This document shows, piece by piece, positions 1-8,523 of a stretch of DNA of 34,245 nucleotides. The notes under the pieces were generated by a model, which worked only from the letters and a program-made list of their open reading frames with translations, had not been told where the DNA came from and made no database searches. Made by a program: the position numbers and the translations under genes. This DNA is from an uncultured Prevotellaceae bacterium (lineage in GTDB: Bacteria; Bacteroidota; Bacteroidia; Bacteroidales; Bacteroidaceae), in contig CAMKTN010000028.1 in the NCBI GenBank assembly GCA_946415705.1, positions 1 through 34,245 of the forward strand. The letters are read 5' to 3'. Each line of letters opens with the position of its first letter. Position 1 is the first letter of the stretch.

Positions 1-964
1 TCTTGTGGATGTACATCTTCTTCATGTTCTCGCGAGCGGGCTTCAGATACTGACGCGGATCGAAGTGGCTGGGGTTCTCAGCGAGGTACTTGCGGATAGC
101 AGCAGTCATAGCCAGGCGGCTGTCTGAGTCGATGTTGATCTTGCACACAGCGCTCTTGCTGGCTTCGCGCAGCTGCTCCTCGGGGATACCGACTGCATCA
201 GGCAACTTGCCACCATACTTGTTGATGGTGTCGACCTCGTCCTGGGGTACGGAGCTGGAGCCATGGAGCACGATGGGGAAGCCGGGGAGCTTCTCCTCGA
301 TCTGGTGCAGGATGTCGAAGGCGAGGGGAGGAGGTACGAGCTTGCCAGTCTTCGGGTCGCGAGTGCACTGCTCGGGAGTGAACTTGTAGGCGCCGTGGCT
401 GGTGCCGATGGAGATGGCGAGGCTGTCGCAACCGCTGCGGGTCGAGAAGTCGATGACCTCTTCGGGCTTCGTGTAGTGGCTGACCTCGGAGGCTACTTCG
501 TCCTCAACGCCGGCGAGCACACCCAGCTCTGCCTCGACGGTGACGTCGTGAGCGTGAGCGTATTCTACCACCTGCTTGGTGATGCGGATGTTCTCCTCGT
601 AGGGGAGAGCGGAACCGTCGAACATCACGCTGGAGAAACCATTGTCGATGCACTCCTTGCAAAGCTCGAAGCTATCGCCGTGGTCCAGGTGAAGCACGAT
701 CTGAGGATTGGGGCAGCCCAGTTCCTTGGCATATTCCACAGCACCCTGTGCCATGTAGCGGAGGATGGTGCCGTTAGCATAGTTGCGAGCGCCCTTACTG
801 ACCTGCATAATGACGGGGGATTTGGTCTCCACGGCAGCCTGCACGATAGCCTGCATCTGCTCCATGGTGTTGAAGTTGAAGGCGGGGATGGCATAGCCAC
901 CGGCAACGGCCTTCTTGAACATTTCACGGGTGTTTACCAACCCAAGTTCTTTGTAACTGGTCAT
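1..964 (-). CDS. fba: class II fructose-1,6-bisphosphate aldolase (C-terminus cut off)
   Basis: Zn-dependent aldolase that reversibly cleaves fructose 1,6-bisphosphate to DHAP and glyceraldehyde 3-phosphate in glycolysis and gluconeogenesis (cytosol). I read the frame on the minus strand from the ATG at 964-962; it stays open to the window edge, giving 321 codons and lacking only the last few residues of a roughly 334-aa family. Visible family motifs: YAIPAFNFN near residue 24, the metal/catalytic LHLDHGDS near 100, the VEAELGVLAG segment, GTSHGAYKF and LHGSSSVP. These are the class II (type B) pattern. It lies 43 bp downstream of the exported-nuclease gene. I see no clear TAnnTTTG promoter in that AT-rich gap, so whether it is cotranscribed is open. 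Housekeeping; identity is secure. Confidence 0.95.
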   Translation of the reverse strand, partial: MTSYKELGLVNTREMFKKAVAGGYAIPAFNFNTMEQMQAIVQAAVETKSPVIMQVSKGARNYANGTILRYMAQGAVEYAKELGCPNPQIVLHLDHGDSFELCKECIDNGFSSVMFDGSALPYEENIRITKQVVEYAHAHDVTVEAELGVLAGVEDEVASEVSHYTKPEEVIDFSTRSGCDSLAISIGTSHGAYKFTPEQCTRDPKTGKLVPPPLAFDILHQIEEKLPGFPIVLHGSSSVPQDEVDTINKYGGKLPDAVGIPEEQLREASKSAVCKINIDSDSRLAMTAAIRKYLAENPSHFDPRQYLKPARENMKKMYIHK

Positions 965-1007
965 AATTTTAATAGTTTAATGTTTATAATTGGGGTTAAT
1001 TGGAAAC

Positions 1008-2042
1008 TTATTGCTTTTTCACGAAATAGGTGACCACGGGAAGGTGGTCGGAATAGCCGTCGAGCCATACGCCGCCGGCATGGGTGCGTTTGGGGTTACC
1101 CTTGTAACGACCGCCGTCCTGAAAGAGATAGTCGCGCATGAATATCTCAGCCTTGTAGAAGGTGAGGGTGCTGTAGTCCTTGGAGTCAAAACCCTTGATG
1201 CAACTATGGGACATCACAATCTGATCGAAAAGGTTCCATTTTCCGTCGTACTTGAGGGTACCGTGACCGTCGAGAAGAATCTGCCACCACGGGTTATACA
1301 TATCGGTAGTCTTCACATCTGCCATCTTACGACGTGCACCGAGGCTCTTGGCCATCGATGGACTGAAGGGGTCATCGTTCATATCGCCCATGACGATGAT
1401 CTTCATGCTGGGGTTGGCACGTAAGATGCTGTCCTTCTCTACCTTTACCTGCTGCCCGGCCCATTCACGAAGAGGGGAGCCACCGAAGCGGCTGGGCCAG
1501 TGGCAGACGATGACGGTGAGGCTATCACCCGCAAGGGCACCCTGCACCGTGAGAAAACCACGCGTGGGACGCTCATTGACGCCGGCCTTCAGCTCGTAAG
1601 GTTGCAACCACACTTTCTTGGGGGTGAAGAAACGAGGATTGTAGAGCAAGCCACAATCCACACCGCGCTGGTCTGGTCCTTCGATATGCACGAACTTGAT
1701 GCCACGCTTGGCCAAGGGCTCCTGCGCACAGAGGTCTGTGAGGCAGTGGGCGTTCTCCACCTCGCTGATGCCGATGATGGCGCAGCCGGTGCGCAAACGG
1801 TCGGTCCCCATCTCTGCAAGCACTGTTGACATGTTCTTCAACTTGTGCGTGTATTTCAACTGAGTCCATTTGTTGGCACCGTCGGGCAAGTACTCATAAT
1901 CGTTCTTACCCTCATCGTGCTTCGTATCGAAGAGGTTCTCCAGATTGTAAAAGCCGATAGCATACATCCCGATACGAGACTGCTGGGCAAAAGTGGGCAA
2001 GGAGCACAGCAGGAACAAGAAGATACTATTGATTTTTTTCAT
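1008..2042 (-). CDS. secreted endonuclease/exonuclease/phosphatase (EEP) family protein
   Basis: A 344-aa exported protein of the DNase I-like EEP fold. An Sec signal peptide (about residues 1-20, ending FAQQ) precedes the domain. The family's catalytic signature is present in order: FYNLENLFD with Asn33, SEVEN with Glu94, CHWPSR with His181, GDMNDD (Asp220, Asn222) and a C-terminal SDH at 331-333. Expected role is metal-dependent hydrolysis of phosphodiester bonds in DNA or RNA outside the inner membrane; other EEP members cleave lipids or nucleotides, so the substrate is inferred. It is the last member of the receptor/lipoprotein/nuclease run, 90 bp below the NUC-type nuclease, with a GC-rich repeat in the gap. 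The nuclease-rich context favours a nucleic-acid substrate. Confidence 0.88.
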   Translation of the reverse strand: MKKINSIFLFLLCSLPTFAQQSRIGMYAIGFYNLENLFDTKHDEGKNDYEYLPDGANKWTQLKYTHKLKNMSTVLAEMGTDRLRTGCAIIGISEVENAHCLTDLCAQEPLAKRGIKFVHIEGPDQRGVDCGLLYNPRFFTPKKVWLQPYELKAGVNERPTRGFLTVQGALAGDSLTVIVCHWPSRFGGSPLREWAGQQVKVEKDSILRANPSMKIIVMGDMNDDPFSPSMAKSLGARRKMADVKTTDMYNPWWQILLDGHGTLKYDGKWNLFDQIVMSHSCIKGFDSKDYSTLTFYKAEIFMRDYLFQDGGRYKGNPKRTHAGGVWLDGYSDHLPVVTYFVKKQ

Positions 2043-2045
2043 TCT

Positions 2046-2063
2046 CGTTATTACGTTATTACG
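2046..2063. repeat. short tandem octamer repeat, CGTTATTA x2.25
   Basis: The AT-rich leader of the EEP gene holds CGTTATTACGTTATTACG. The same CGTTATTACGTTAT string recurs at 10594-10607 in the gap between the EamA permease gene and the DUF3256-DUF4421 gene. No function is assigned. Confidence 0.55.
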
Positions 2064-2097
2064 ACCTGTCGTTATTTCGGAATTTCGATTATCTATC

Positions 2098-2131
2098 TCT
2101 TCCCCCCTAACGGGAGGGGTTGGGGTGGGTC
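2098..2131 (+). repeat. GC-rich interspersed stem-loop element, copy A
   Basis: A C-run (2102-2107), a short TAAC loop and GGGAGGGG (2112-2119) form an imperfect stem, followed by the one-sided G-rich tail TTGGGGTGGGTC (2120-2131). It lies directly against the stop codon of the NUC-type nuclease. Related copies are at 12101, 24953, 27309 and 27426. The stem has some mismatches, so this copy is the most degenerate. It could act as a transcript-end or mRNA-stabilising hairpin inside the nuclease operon. Confidence 0.7.
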
Positions 2132-2132
2132 T

Positions 2133-3068
2133 TTAATTCAGCCATAGTCCTGCGGAATACTCCTTTTCCACGGCCTCCTCAATATCATCTGGCAGATTAT
2201 GGAAGAAATCAATACCAGTCAGTTGTTCCAGTTCATCTACGGTGAAGACCTGATGATTGCTTTGGAAAATGGTATTCGGAATCTGCGAGACATCATCATA
2301 ACCATAATCCTTATGCTCTATCCAGAATGCAATACTGTTATAGGTCTTACCCTTGATGCGGAGGAGCGCCATGAAGTAATGGCCTGGGACAGCCACCTGT
2401 TTGCCATTGCTGCGCATCTCATAGTCGAGGAGGTCGGACACATCATCAATATATCCGCCCTTGACGACATAGAGCGTGTCTGCGAAGGAGGTGTTACGTC
2501 CGCGGTTTTGCACGATGCCTTCAAGCTTCGCCCAGTAAGGGGCATTGAAAGAACTGATCTGCGGACTAATATTAGACATATAAAACGTCTGCTCGTTGGC
2601 CTCTCGTGAGAAAAGGCGGTCGGCAGAAGCCACGAGATGGCCACGACTGTAGGGCCAGCCGAAACCGCTGGAACCCACCCACATACTATTGGGCAACTTG
2701 GGGTCATCGGTAAAAGGCTCGTCGCTTCGTGCCACTTCCTTGGGGCGCGTGTCACCGTCAAAGCGGAAGGCTACCCAGCGAGAGTGCATCCGCACAGGGT
2801 CGAACTCCACGCAGTAATTCATCACCTCATGGCCGTTGAAGGCCACGGTGTGCGCCACGAACTGATTCCCCGCCTTGCGTGCCGGAACTTCAATGCGCTC
2901 GTCGAATGGCGTGGTAACGATGGTGCCAGCAGCCTTAGCGGAACTGCGCCACTGCACATCGCTTGGCATTTTATAGCGGTCTTCATCGTTGCTGCAGGCG
3001 GCAAACGCCAGTGGCAAAGCGCAGACGGCCATGAAGACCAAGCAACTATTTCGAAAAGTTCTTTTCAT
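2133..3068 (-). CDS. DNA/RNA non-specific endonuclease (NUC family), lipoprotein
   Basis: A 311-aa protein of the Serratia-nuclease (NUC, beta-beta-alpha-metal) family, which cuts DNA and RNA without sequence preference. A lipobox (AFAAC, Cys25) after a hydrophobic signal indicates attachment to the outer membrane. The active-site block is PYSRGHLVASAD with general-base His144 (family consensus DRGH; the first Asp is replaced by Ser here, a tolerated variation in Bacteroidota members as far as I recall). It is followed by FYMSNISPQ (metal-ligand Asn region near 166), then N175 and W179..LE. The gene starts only 3 bp after the stop of the upstream lipoprotein gene, so cotranscription and probably translational coupling are likely. 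Role inferred: surface digestion of extracellular nucleic acid. Confidence 0.9.
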   Translation of the reverse strand: MKRTFRNSCLVFMAVCALPLAFAACSNDEDRYKMPSDVQWRSSAKAAGTIVTTPFDERIEVPARKAGNQFVAHTVAFNGHEVMNYCVEFDPVRMHSRWVAFRFDGDTRPKEVARSDEPFTDDPKLPNSMWVGSSGFGWPYSRGHLVASADRLFSREANEQTFYMSNISPQISSFNAPYWAKLEGIVQNRGRNTSFADTLYVVKGGYIDDVSDLLDYEMRSNGKQVAVPGHYFMALLRIKGKTYNSIAFWIEHKDYGYDDVSQIPNTIFQSNHQVFTVDELEQLTGIDFFHNLPDDIEEAVEKEYSAGLWLN

Positions 3069-3071
3069 AGT

Positions 3072-4571
3072 TTACCGCTCTTTATTAATACTGACATCAT
3101 CCACCAGGACGGCCTTGTCCTTACTGCCTGTGGGAATGGCTATGACCAGTGACGCCTGTGTTCCCTCCTCAATGGTGAAGGAATAGGAAATCTCCTGCCA
3201 TCTCTCATTGGTCAATTCTGTGCGCTTAGTGGCACCCGTTGCATCCTGATCATAAATGGTGGCCGTTGCCGACTGCGGCCAGTAGCCAGCCTGCACGCGG
3301 GCACCAGCCTGGGTGGAAGCCTTCGCAGAGAAGGTAACGGTGTAAGTGCCCGGATCGAAGTACATAGCCTGTGAGGCCATACGACGCTCGCCAAGGGCAA
3401 CGCCTGCGATGCTTGCAGCATAGGGCCGACTCAGGCAGTCCTCCGAACGGGACAGAGTGGCATTACCCTTTTGGGTATCCTCCTGCCAACCCACGGGCTT
3501 CGTAGCTGCGGCATCCCACAAATCGAAATTACCATTCGTGAAGTCCTCCCATGTAGTGCCGTTGTAGCCAGTCTCACCGAAGCCTGTCAGCTTGAAGTTC
3601 TTAATCTCCCAAGTGCCAGCTGAAGAGATTGTGCTAGTATATTTATAGGCTACCTGAACCTTGTGTCCAACGTAGGTGGAAAGATTGATGTTGGCAATGG
3701 TCACAAACTTACCTGAAGGCCACTCTGGGATTGCCAGCTGAGTCCACTCCTGCTCGTTATCGGCCTTCACCATCACGGCACACTGTGTGGCGGCATCGAC
3801 ATTGAACTTGTTGCAGTAGTGATCGAAGGTGAGATAAGCCTCGGTGGCCTTCTTTAGGTTAATCGGCGGGGAGATAAGCCAGCCTTCGGAATCATACATC
3901 GCACCACTCACATAGCCTGAGGCACTCATATAATGATTCGTGGTGTTAATGGCCCACACACGATTAGAAGAGCCCGGCAGCTTCACGTTATTAATGGTGA
4001 AGTCGCCCTGACTGCTGGAGAAGGATTCCTCATAGAAGGTGACATCACCTAAGATATCCACTGATTCTCCACCGCCACCACTGGTGTTGGTAGTGGAGAG
4101 GAGCTTGGCCTTGTTCTGGACCGTTTCAAGGGTTCCATTGTAGTTGGTCACAAGACCCTGCACGACCACGACATCGCCAATCTGCACTTGCTCATTCGCG
4201 GTAAACGGTTCGCCGTTTAGGCCCAGAGCACGATAGACATAGAACTGCTCAGTGGTCTTTCCATCGTCCGAGACGTAGAAAGAAAGGTTTCCGTACTGCG
4301 GATTAAGATCGTTCTTCACCTGCGATACGATACCCTTGAAGACCAATTCCGTTGATGTCGTCGCACCTGAAGCGAGATTGGCCACCGCCTTCAAAAGGCC
4401 CGCTACGTTGTAAGGGTCTGCCACCGTACCACTGCCCGAGGGCTCGATGATAACCTCCTCCTCGTCCTCGATATTACCAGCATTGATACCATAGGGCTCG
4501 GGGACATCATAGCAGGATGTGAAGGCAAAGCCCGTCAACAGCATCACCAAGATGGGAAAATATTTTTTCAT
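3072..4571 (-). CDS. surface lipoprotein with OB-fold-like domain and two jelly-roll-like modules
   Basis: A 499-aa lipoprotein (lipobox FTSC, Cys20). Residues about 50-165 begin GSGTVADPYNV and have the strand pattern and spacing of the Bacteroidetes OB-fold/DUF6359-like domain (VFKGIVSQVKN, GDVVVVQGLVTNY). Residues about 180-335 resemble choice-of-anchor J modules (GWLISPPINLKKATEAYLTF). Residues 345-495 resemble a carbohydrate-binding jelly roll (a WEDFTNGNFDLWD start and a VLVDDVSI end). No catalytic motif is seen. The OB fold is common in nucleic-acid-binding proteins; with nucleases on one side and a TonB receptor on the other, a role in capturing nucleic acid at the surface is plausible but inferred. 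It is 57 bp after the DUF5689 gene and 3 bp before the NUC gene. Confidence 0.72.
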   Translation of the reverse strand: MKKYFPILVMLLTGFAFTSCYDVPEPYGINAGNIEDEEEVIIEPSGSGTVADPYNVAGLLKAVANLASGATTSTELVFKGIVSQVKNDLNPQYGNLSFYVSDDGKTTEQFYVYRALGLNGEPFTANEQVQIGDVVVVQGLVTNYNGTLETVQNKAKLLSTTNTSGGGGESVDILGDVTFYEESFSSSQGDFTINNVKLPGSSNRVWAINTTNHYMSASGYVSGAMYDSEGWLISPPINLKKATEAYLTFDHYCNKFNVDAATQCAVMVKADNEQEWTQLAIPEWPSGKFVTIANINLSTYVGHKVQVAYKYTSTISSAGTWEIKNFKLTGFGETGYNGTTWEDFTNGNFDLWDAAATKPVGWQEDTQKGNATLSRSEDCLSRPYAASIAGVALGERRMASQAMYFDPGTYTVTFSAKASTQAGARVQAGYWPQSATATIYDQDATGATKRTELTNERWQEISYSFTIEEGTQASLVIAIPTGSKDKAVLVDDVSINKER

Positions 4572-4628
4572 AGTCTAATATGTATTATTTCAATCTTTCA
4601 ATTATTCAATCTAATAACTTTCATTCTC

Positions 4629-5531
4629 TCAATCTCCCAGCACTTCCATGTCCGCAAGGTTACGCATCTGGAACTGCCAATCCGAACCGTAATAGGTGAG
4701 GAAGCCTGTGAGGCGAACGCGCCCCGTGGGAATGACAGCAACGGAAATCTCATTGCGTGTAGAGGTACGCACAAGAACAGTGGTTCTACCCACCTTGAAA
4801 TTGCGGTTGCGAGCATAACCAGCATCATAGCCGTTCAGTGGATCCTCAGCCTCTGAGACGTTGGGAGTGAAAATGCGCTCACCGTCAGCCTCCGGAAAGG
4901 TTCCTTCCATGACCACCAACTTTGGACAGTTGTTGATATTCTTATTCCCGTCATTGCTCAGCCAATTACCATCTATAGGTTCCGCAGTCAGGAGTCTCTC
5001 CTTTGTGGCCGCATCGGGACCTTCGATCAGCTGGACATGGGTATGGCAGTCCTCCAAGAGCATGGCGCCCAGGCGCATATTGCCGGCGCTGGTACGATAG
5101 GGGGTGCCGATAGTGGGTACATATCCATAGTTACCTATCCACAGCCCCTTGAGGTTGACACGTACCGAGCAACCCAGGGGGAAGTAGGAATAAAGGTTCG
5201 TGTTCTTGATGCTGAGGTAGATCGTCTGCACATCTCCTTCGGGCGTCAGCTCGCTCAACACCAGCTTCTGATAGAGATTACCAGAGATATCGTTGCCCAC
5301 AACCGTCCCTTCGAAAACTTCATCATTCAGAACCTTCACATACGTGTTGTTTGCTGTCATCTTGCCACGATACTTCACTTTCAGGTCTGCAATGGTCGTA
5401 TTCACATCGCCCACAGATGTCAGGCTATACACACTGGCATCTCCGTTAGCGGGAGGCTCATCGTGCTCGTCCATACAAGCGGTAAAGGTCAGAAGAGCGA
5501 GAAGCGGAAGATATTTGAATAGATATTTCAT
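4629..5531 (-). CDS. DUF5689-type lipoprotein
   Basis: A 300-aa lipoprotein. I place the start at the ATG at 5531, because MKYLFKYLPLLALLTFTAC is a clean SPII signal with the lipid Cys at 19; an upstream in-frame start would run into the receptor gene and bury the signal. Residues about 35-190 show the DUF5689 pattern: TTIADLKVKY at the start, FEGTVVGNDISGNLY, then LYSYFPLGCSVRVNLKGL, which looks OB-fold-like. Function unknown; DUF5689 proteins are Bacteroidota surface lipoproteins. It starts 13 bp after the TonB-receptor stop, suggesting it partners the receptor much as SusD partners SusC, though it has no SusD similarity I can see. Family call from pattern recall, not a search. Confidence 0.75.
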   Translation of the reverse strand: MKYLFKYLPLLALLTFTACMDEHDEPPANGDASVYSLTSVGDVNTTIADLKVKYRGKMTANNTYVKVLNDEVFEGTVVGNDISGNLYQKLVLSELTPEGDVQTIYLSIKNTNLYSYFPLGCSVRVNLKGLWIGNYGYVPTIGTPYRTSAGNMRLGAMLLEDCHTHVQLIEGPDAATKERLLTAEPIDGNWLSNDGNKNINNCPKLVVMEGTFPEADGERIFTPNVSEAEDPLNGYDAGYARNRNFKVGRTTVLVRTSTRNEISVAVIPTGRVRLTGFLTYYGSDWQFQMRNLADMEVLGD

Positions 5532-5544
5532 AATAGAAGTCATA

Positions 5545-8259
5545 TTAGAAGCGGAAACCGATATTGAGGAATGCATTGATGCCCTGGGCGTAGTAGTACT
5601 TGGCGTTCTTGGAGAACTTATAGGACTTATCTTCGCCAGCAGTGCCGTCAAGGTTATAGTACTTGTCGTCGCGGTTCTGTTCGTAGCCGCCCGTACGCAA
5701 ATTTTGATTATTCAGGATATTGCTCACGCTGAGGTTGACGTTCAAGTTGCGTCCATGCTTCAACCGGAAGGAATGACCAATGGAGGCATCCAGCATAAAG
5801 CCGCCCTTGAACTTCTCTTGCTTCGGAGCGTAGGCATGGAGGAGATTACCTTTTTGGTCGTAAAGAATGCCGCCTTCGTTCTTCAACGTCTCGGCATCCA
5901 CGTTATCGAAGATCCAACGGCCGCTCTCACTCTGACCCGTAGCCACATACTCCGTCAGTACATTGCTCAGACGGCGGTACGGCGAAAAGGCAACATACAC
6001 GCGGTCATAGTAATTGAGGTCAAGACCGAGGTACCACCCCTTGATGTTGTAGTTCACGCCTACATTGATAGCGGTGAGGGGAGTGCCACTGGCGTGCATT
6101 CCTTCAGCATACACGCAAAGGGGTTCTTTCATATTACGCTTGGTTACGGGGTTCACCCAACGGTTCACCTTCGCTATCGTAGCGGCGTCCATGCCCTCAT
6201 AGGAGACCTGTGCCAGCGGGTTGTTAGTATATTTCGCCTCGCTGATGGTTCCCAGCACATGGAAGCTCAGGTTGTTGGTCACCTGTAGGTTGAGGGCTAC
6301 CTCCAGACCATAGTGCAGGCGATTGATGCCATTCATCGTCAAATAGGTGAAGCGCGACTGGTCGTCGTTGTAGAAGGCCGTCTGCTCCACACCGTTCTCA
6401 AAACGGGTGACATATCCGGCTACGCGACCCGAGAAGATGCCGAAGCGGAAATCATAGGCCAGCTCGGCACTGGCAATCTGTTCCAGACCGAGGTCGTTGA
6501 TATAGTTGTTCTGTATGCGGGGAGCCACGAAGCTGTTGGCAGGCATCGGAGCCTCGTAATCCCAGCTGGCGCCAAAGGAAAGGGTGTGGTTCGGGGTGAT
6601 GTCATAGGCGATGCGAACCTTACCGCCGCCATGCAGAAACTTGGCCCAACCGCTCTCGCCATAGCTGTTTTCAGGCGCACGGCCGTTTTGCATCAAGCCA
6701 TCGCGTTCGAAAATGGTGCCGTCTAAGTGAGCACCGAAGTCGAGATGCCAGCCGCCAAGCTGATAGAGGTACTGTCCCCAAAGGCGAGCCTTGTGTACAT
6801 AAATATTATAATTATACCCGAAGACATCTCCTACTCCAATACGGCGGTTGGGGTTGCGCATATCGTTCTCGGCCTCCATACTATGACGGCCGTAGTCGTT
6901 GGCGGCAAACTTGTCATAGTCATAGTAGGTGATACCACCGAGGAGGTCGGCCATCGTCTTGTAGTGCATACCCTTCGTAGAGTTGAACTGCAAGCCGACG
7001 CTATACTTACGATTGTTGTCGATTGTACGGTTGAGGGTGCTGCTGAGGTTGGCCATCAGCTGGTCGTTGTGGCGACGCTCCTGATAGTAGAGCGTCTCAC
7101 CACCGTTAGCGGCCTCTGCACGGTTGACGAAATACAAGCGATCCCACTGTATCTGGCGATTGGCCTTGTCCGAAGTCCAGTAGTTGTACAAAGTTTCCCA
7201 CTGGTCAAGGAAATAACGGTTGTTACCCAGATAAGCCTCATTGTTCAGATTCGAATCATATACATTGAAAACGCTGGAAGGCAAGTTCTTATAGTAGTCC
7301 GGACGAGGATCATAGGCATTGCCATTCCAACCGAGGGCTGTACTGCTGTACATAGAATAACGGAAACCTGCGGAGGTCGTCAGTTTCGTCTTCTCATCGA
7401 TGTCGAAGTCCCAGGTAAGGATGGCTGTAGGTTCAAAGTCGCGAACTACACGGCTATTGCGTTTCTTGCCATCCTGATAGCCCCAGTTAGGGTTGTAGTA
7501 ATGGGAGTTCGCCAACCAGTAGGCCTCCTCGGTGCTCGCAGCCTGCTGACCGCGCTCGGTGGGCGCGCCGAAAGTGACGAGAGAGAGGCTGTGACGGTCG
7601 CCAAGCTTCTTCTCCACGCCGAGGTAGTAGCTCAAGGAGTTATAGAACGTACCCTCGATATAACCTTCCTTGGCCCAGCGGTACGCCAGCATCCCAGAGA
7701 ACGCCCAGCCCTTGGAATTGAAGCCAGAGCCGAAATTATAGGCCGCACGTGCCACGTAGTTACGGTTGCAAGCGGAGAGCGTCACCTGATGGCCCTGTCG
7801 TTGCGAGCCCGGACGCAAGTTGATATGCGTAGAGCCACCTATCGTGGGCAGGCCATAGACCGTGGTCTCGAAGGGCGAAGAACCCTCTCGGTTGGGGTTT
7901 ACAATCTGGTTCAACCCACCTATCATGCTGTAGCTGAAGCGTCCACGCTCGGCATCGTTGTACAGAATGCCGTTGAGATAGGTGTGGTTATACTGGTTGT
8001 CCAACCCACGGATGCGGAAACGCATGGGGCTGAAGGTATAGCCCACCTTGGAGAGGTAGGGGTCTGTCTTCGTGGCCACCAACGCTGAAACGGTCTGCGC
8101 GGCATCGTTATCATCATCAAGCTGTGACTCGGTGAAGGTAAAATCCGCGTTGTCTTCTTCGACCGGATCCTTCGGGATTACAGGAGTTTGCGGTTGCTGT
8201 GCGAACACGGCTGATGCGAGGCACCAGACCACTGTCGATAGCTTCACCCTCTTGGTCAT
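5545..8259 (-). CDS. TonB-dependent outer-membrane receptor
   Basis: A 904-aa outer-membrane beta-barrel. The start is set at the ATG at 8259, which gives a signal peptide (MTKRVKLSTVVWCLASAVFA); the frame is open further upstream, but that region contains the promoter. A plug domain follows at about residues 60-170 (FRIRGLDNQYNHTYLNG, GLPTIGGSTHINLRPG), then a long barrel with repeated aromatic, amphipathic strands, ending in FLNIGFRF with the terminal Phe of outer-membrane proteins. It lacks the N-terminal carboxypeptidase-like domain and the length of SusC-type receptors. It should import a ligand into the periplasm at the expense of TonB/ExbBD energy. The downstream lipoproteins and nucleases suggest nucleic-acid fragments or a derived product as ligand; this is inference. 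Confidence 0.9.
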   Translation of the reverse strand: MTKRVKLSTVVWCLASAVFAQQPQTPVIPKDPVEEDNADFTFTESQLDDDNDAAQTVSALVATKTDPYLSKVGYTFSPMRFRIRGLDNQYNHTYLNGILYNDAERGRFSYSMIGGLNQIVNPNREGSSPFETTVYGLPTIGGSTHINLRPGSQRQGHQVTLSACNRNYVARAAYNFGSGFNSKGWAFSGMLAYRWAKEGYIEGTFYNSLSYYLGVEKKLGDRHSLSLVTFGAPTERGQQAASTEEAYWLANSHYYNPNWGYQDGKKRNSRVVRDFEPTAILTWDFDIDEKTKLTTSAGFRYSMYSSTALGWNGNAYDPRPDYYKNLPSSVFNVYDSNLNNEAYLGNNRYFLDQWETLYNYWTSDKANRQIQWDRLYFVNRAEAANGGETLYYQERRHNDQLMANLSSTLNRTIDNNRKYSVGLQFNSTKGMHYKTMADLLGGITYYDYDKFAANDYGRHSMEAENDMRNPNRRIGVGDVFGYNYNIYVHKARLWGQYLYQLGGWHLDFGAHLDGTIFERDGLMQNGRAPENSYGESGWAKFLHGGGKVRIAYDITPNHTLSFGASWDYEAPMPANSFVAPRIQNNYINDLGLEQIASAELAYDFRFGIFSGRVAGYVTRFENGVEQTAFYNDDQSRFTYLTMNGINRLHYGLEVALNLQVTNNLSFHVLGTISEAKYTNNPLAQVSYEGMDAATIAKVNRWVNPVTKRNMKEPLCVYAEGMHASGTPLTAINVGVNYNIKGWYLGLDLNYYDRVYVAFSPYRRLSNVLTEYVATGQSESGRWIFDNVDAETLKNEGGILYDQKGNLLHAYAPKQEKFKGGFMLDASIGHSFRLKHGRNLNVNLSVSNILNNQNLRTGGYEQNRDDKYYNLDGTAGEDKSYKFSKNAKYYYAQGINAFLNIGFRF

Positions 8260-8309
8260 GAGATATGGATTTAGTTTAGTAAAGTGTAATAAATAATGAA
8301 TTATTGGTG

Positions 8310-8341
8310 CAAAGATAGAAAAAGTGTGGATGAGTGCCAAA
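8310..8341 (-). promoter_or_regulatory. Bacteroidetes-type promoter for the receptor/nuclease run
   Basis: On the minus strand TTTG (8341-8338) is followed after 20 bp by TATCTTTG (8317-8310), matching the Bacteroidota consensus TTTG-N19/21-TAnnTTTG. Transcription would start about 45 bp upstream of the receptor ATG at 8259. Confidence 0.8.
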
Positions 8342-8407
8342 AAACAGCTCGATTTTTATCACATAAAGGCATACGAAAGAGAAAAAAAGCAAAAAAAAGA
8401 CGGAATG

Positions 8408-8439
8408 TTTGGTCACATCAGAGAAAAGCACTACTTTTG
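8408..8439 (+). promoter_or_regulatory. Bacteroidetes-type promoter for rpmE2
   Basis: TTTG (8408-8411), 20 bp, then TACTTTTG (8432-8439), matching TTTG-N19/21-TAnnTTTG. It leaves a leader of roughly 78 nt before the L31 start codon. It is divergent from the receptor promoter. Confidence 0.82.
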
Positions 8440-8461
8440 CGCCGCAAAAATTAGGTACGTA

Positions 8462-8504
8462 GGTACACAAGCCCTACAATTATTCACCGCCGGTACACAA
8501 GCCC
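8462..8504 (+). repeat. 13-bp direct repeat in the rpmE2 leader
   Basis: GGTACACAAGCCC occurs at 8462-8474 and again at 8492-8504, exactly 30 bp apart, within the predicted 5' untranslated region of the L31 gene. The second copy also lies in a small hairpin (GCCGG before it pairs with CCGGC at its end). It may be a binding site or an autoregulatory RNA element. Confidence 0.65.
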
Positions 8505-8523
8505 GGCAAAACTACTCAAAAAA

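Noticed and set aside
263..1033. 256-codon plus-strand open frame
   Set aside because: Antisense to the class II aldolase, whose motifs are unambiguous.
5293..6288. 331-codon plus-strand open frame
   Set aside because: It crosses the junction of two well-supported minus-strand genes and has no family features.
6727..8088. 453-codon open frame on the plus strand
   Set aside because: It is fully antisense to the TonB receptor, has no signal, motif or promoter, and its length follows from the codon bias of the real gene.
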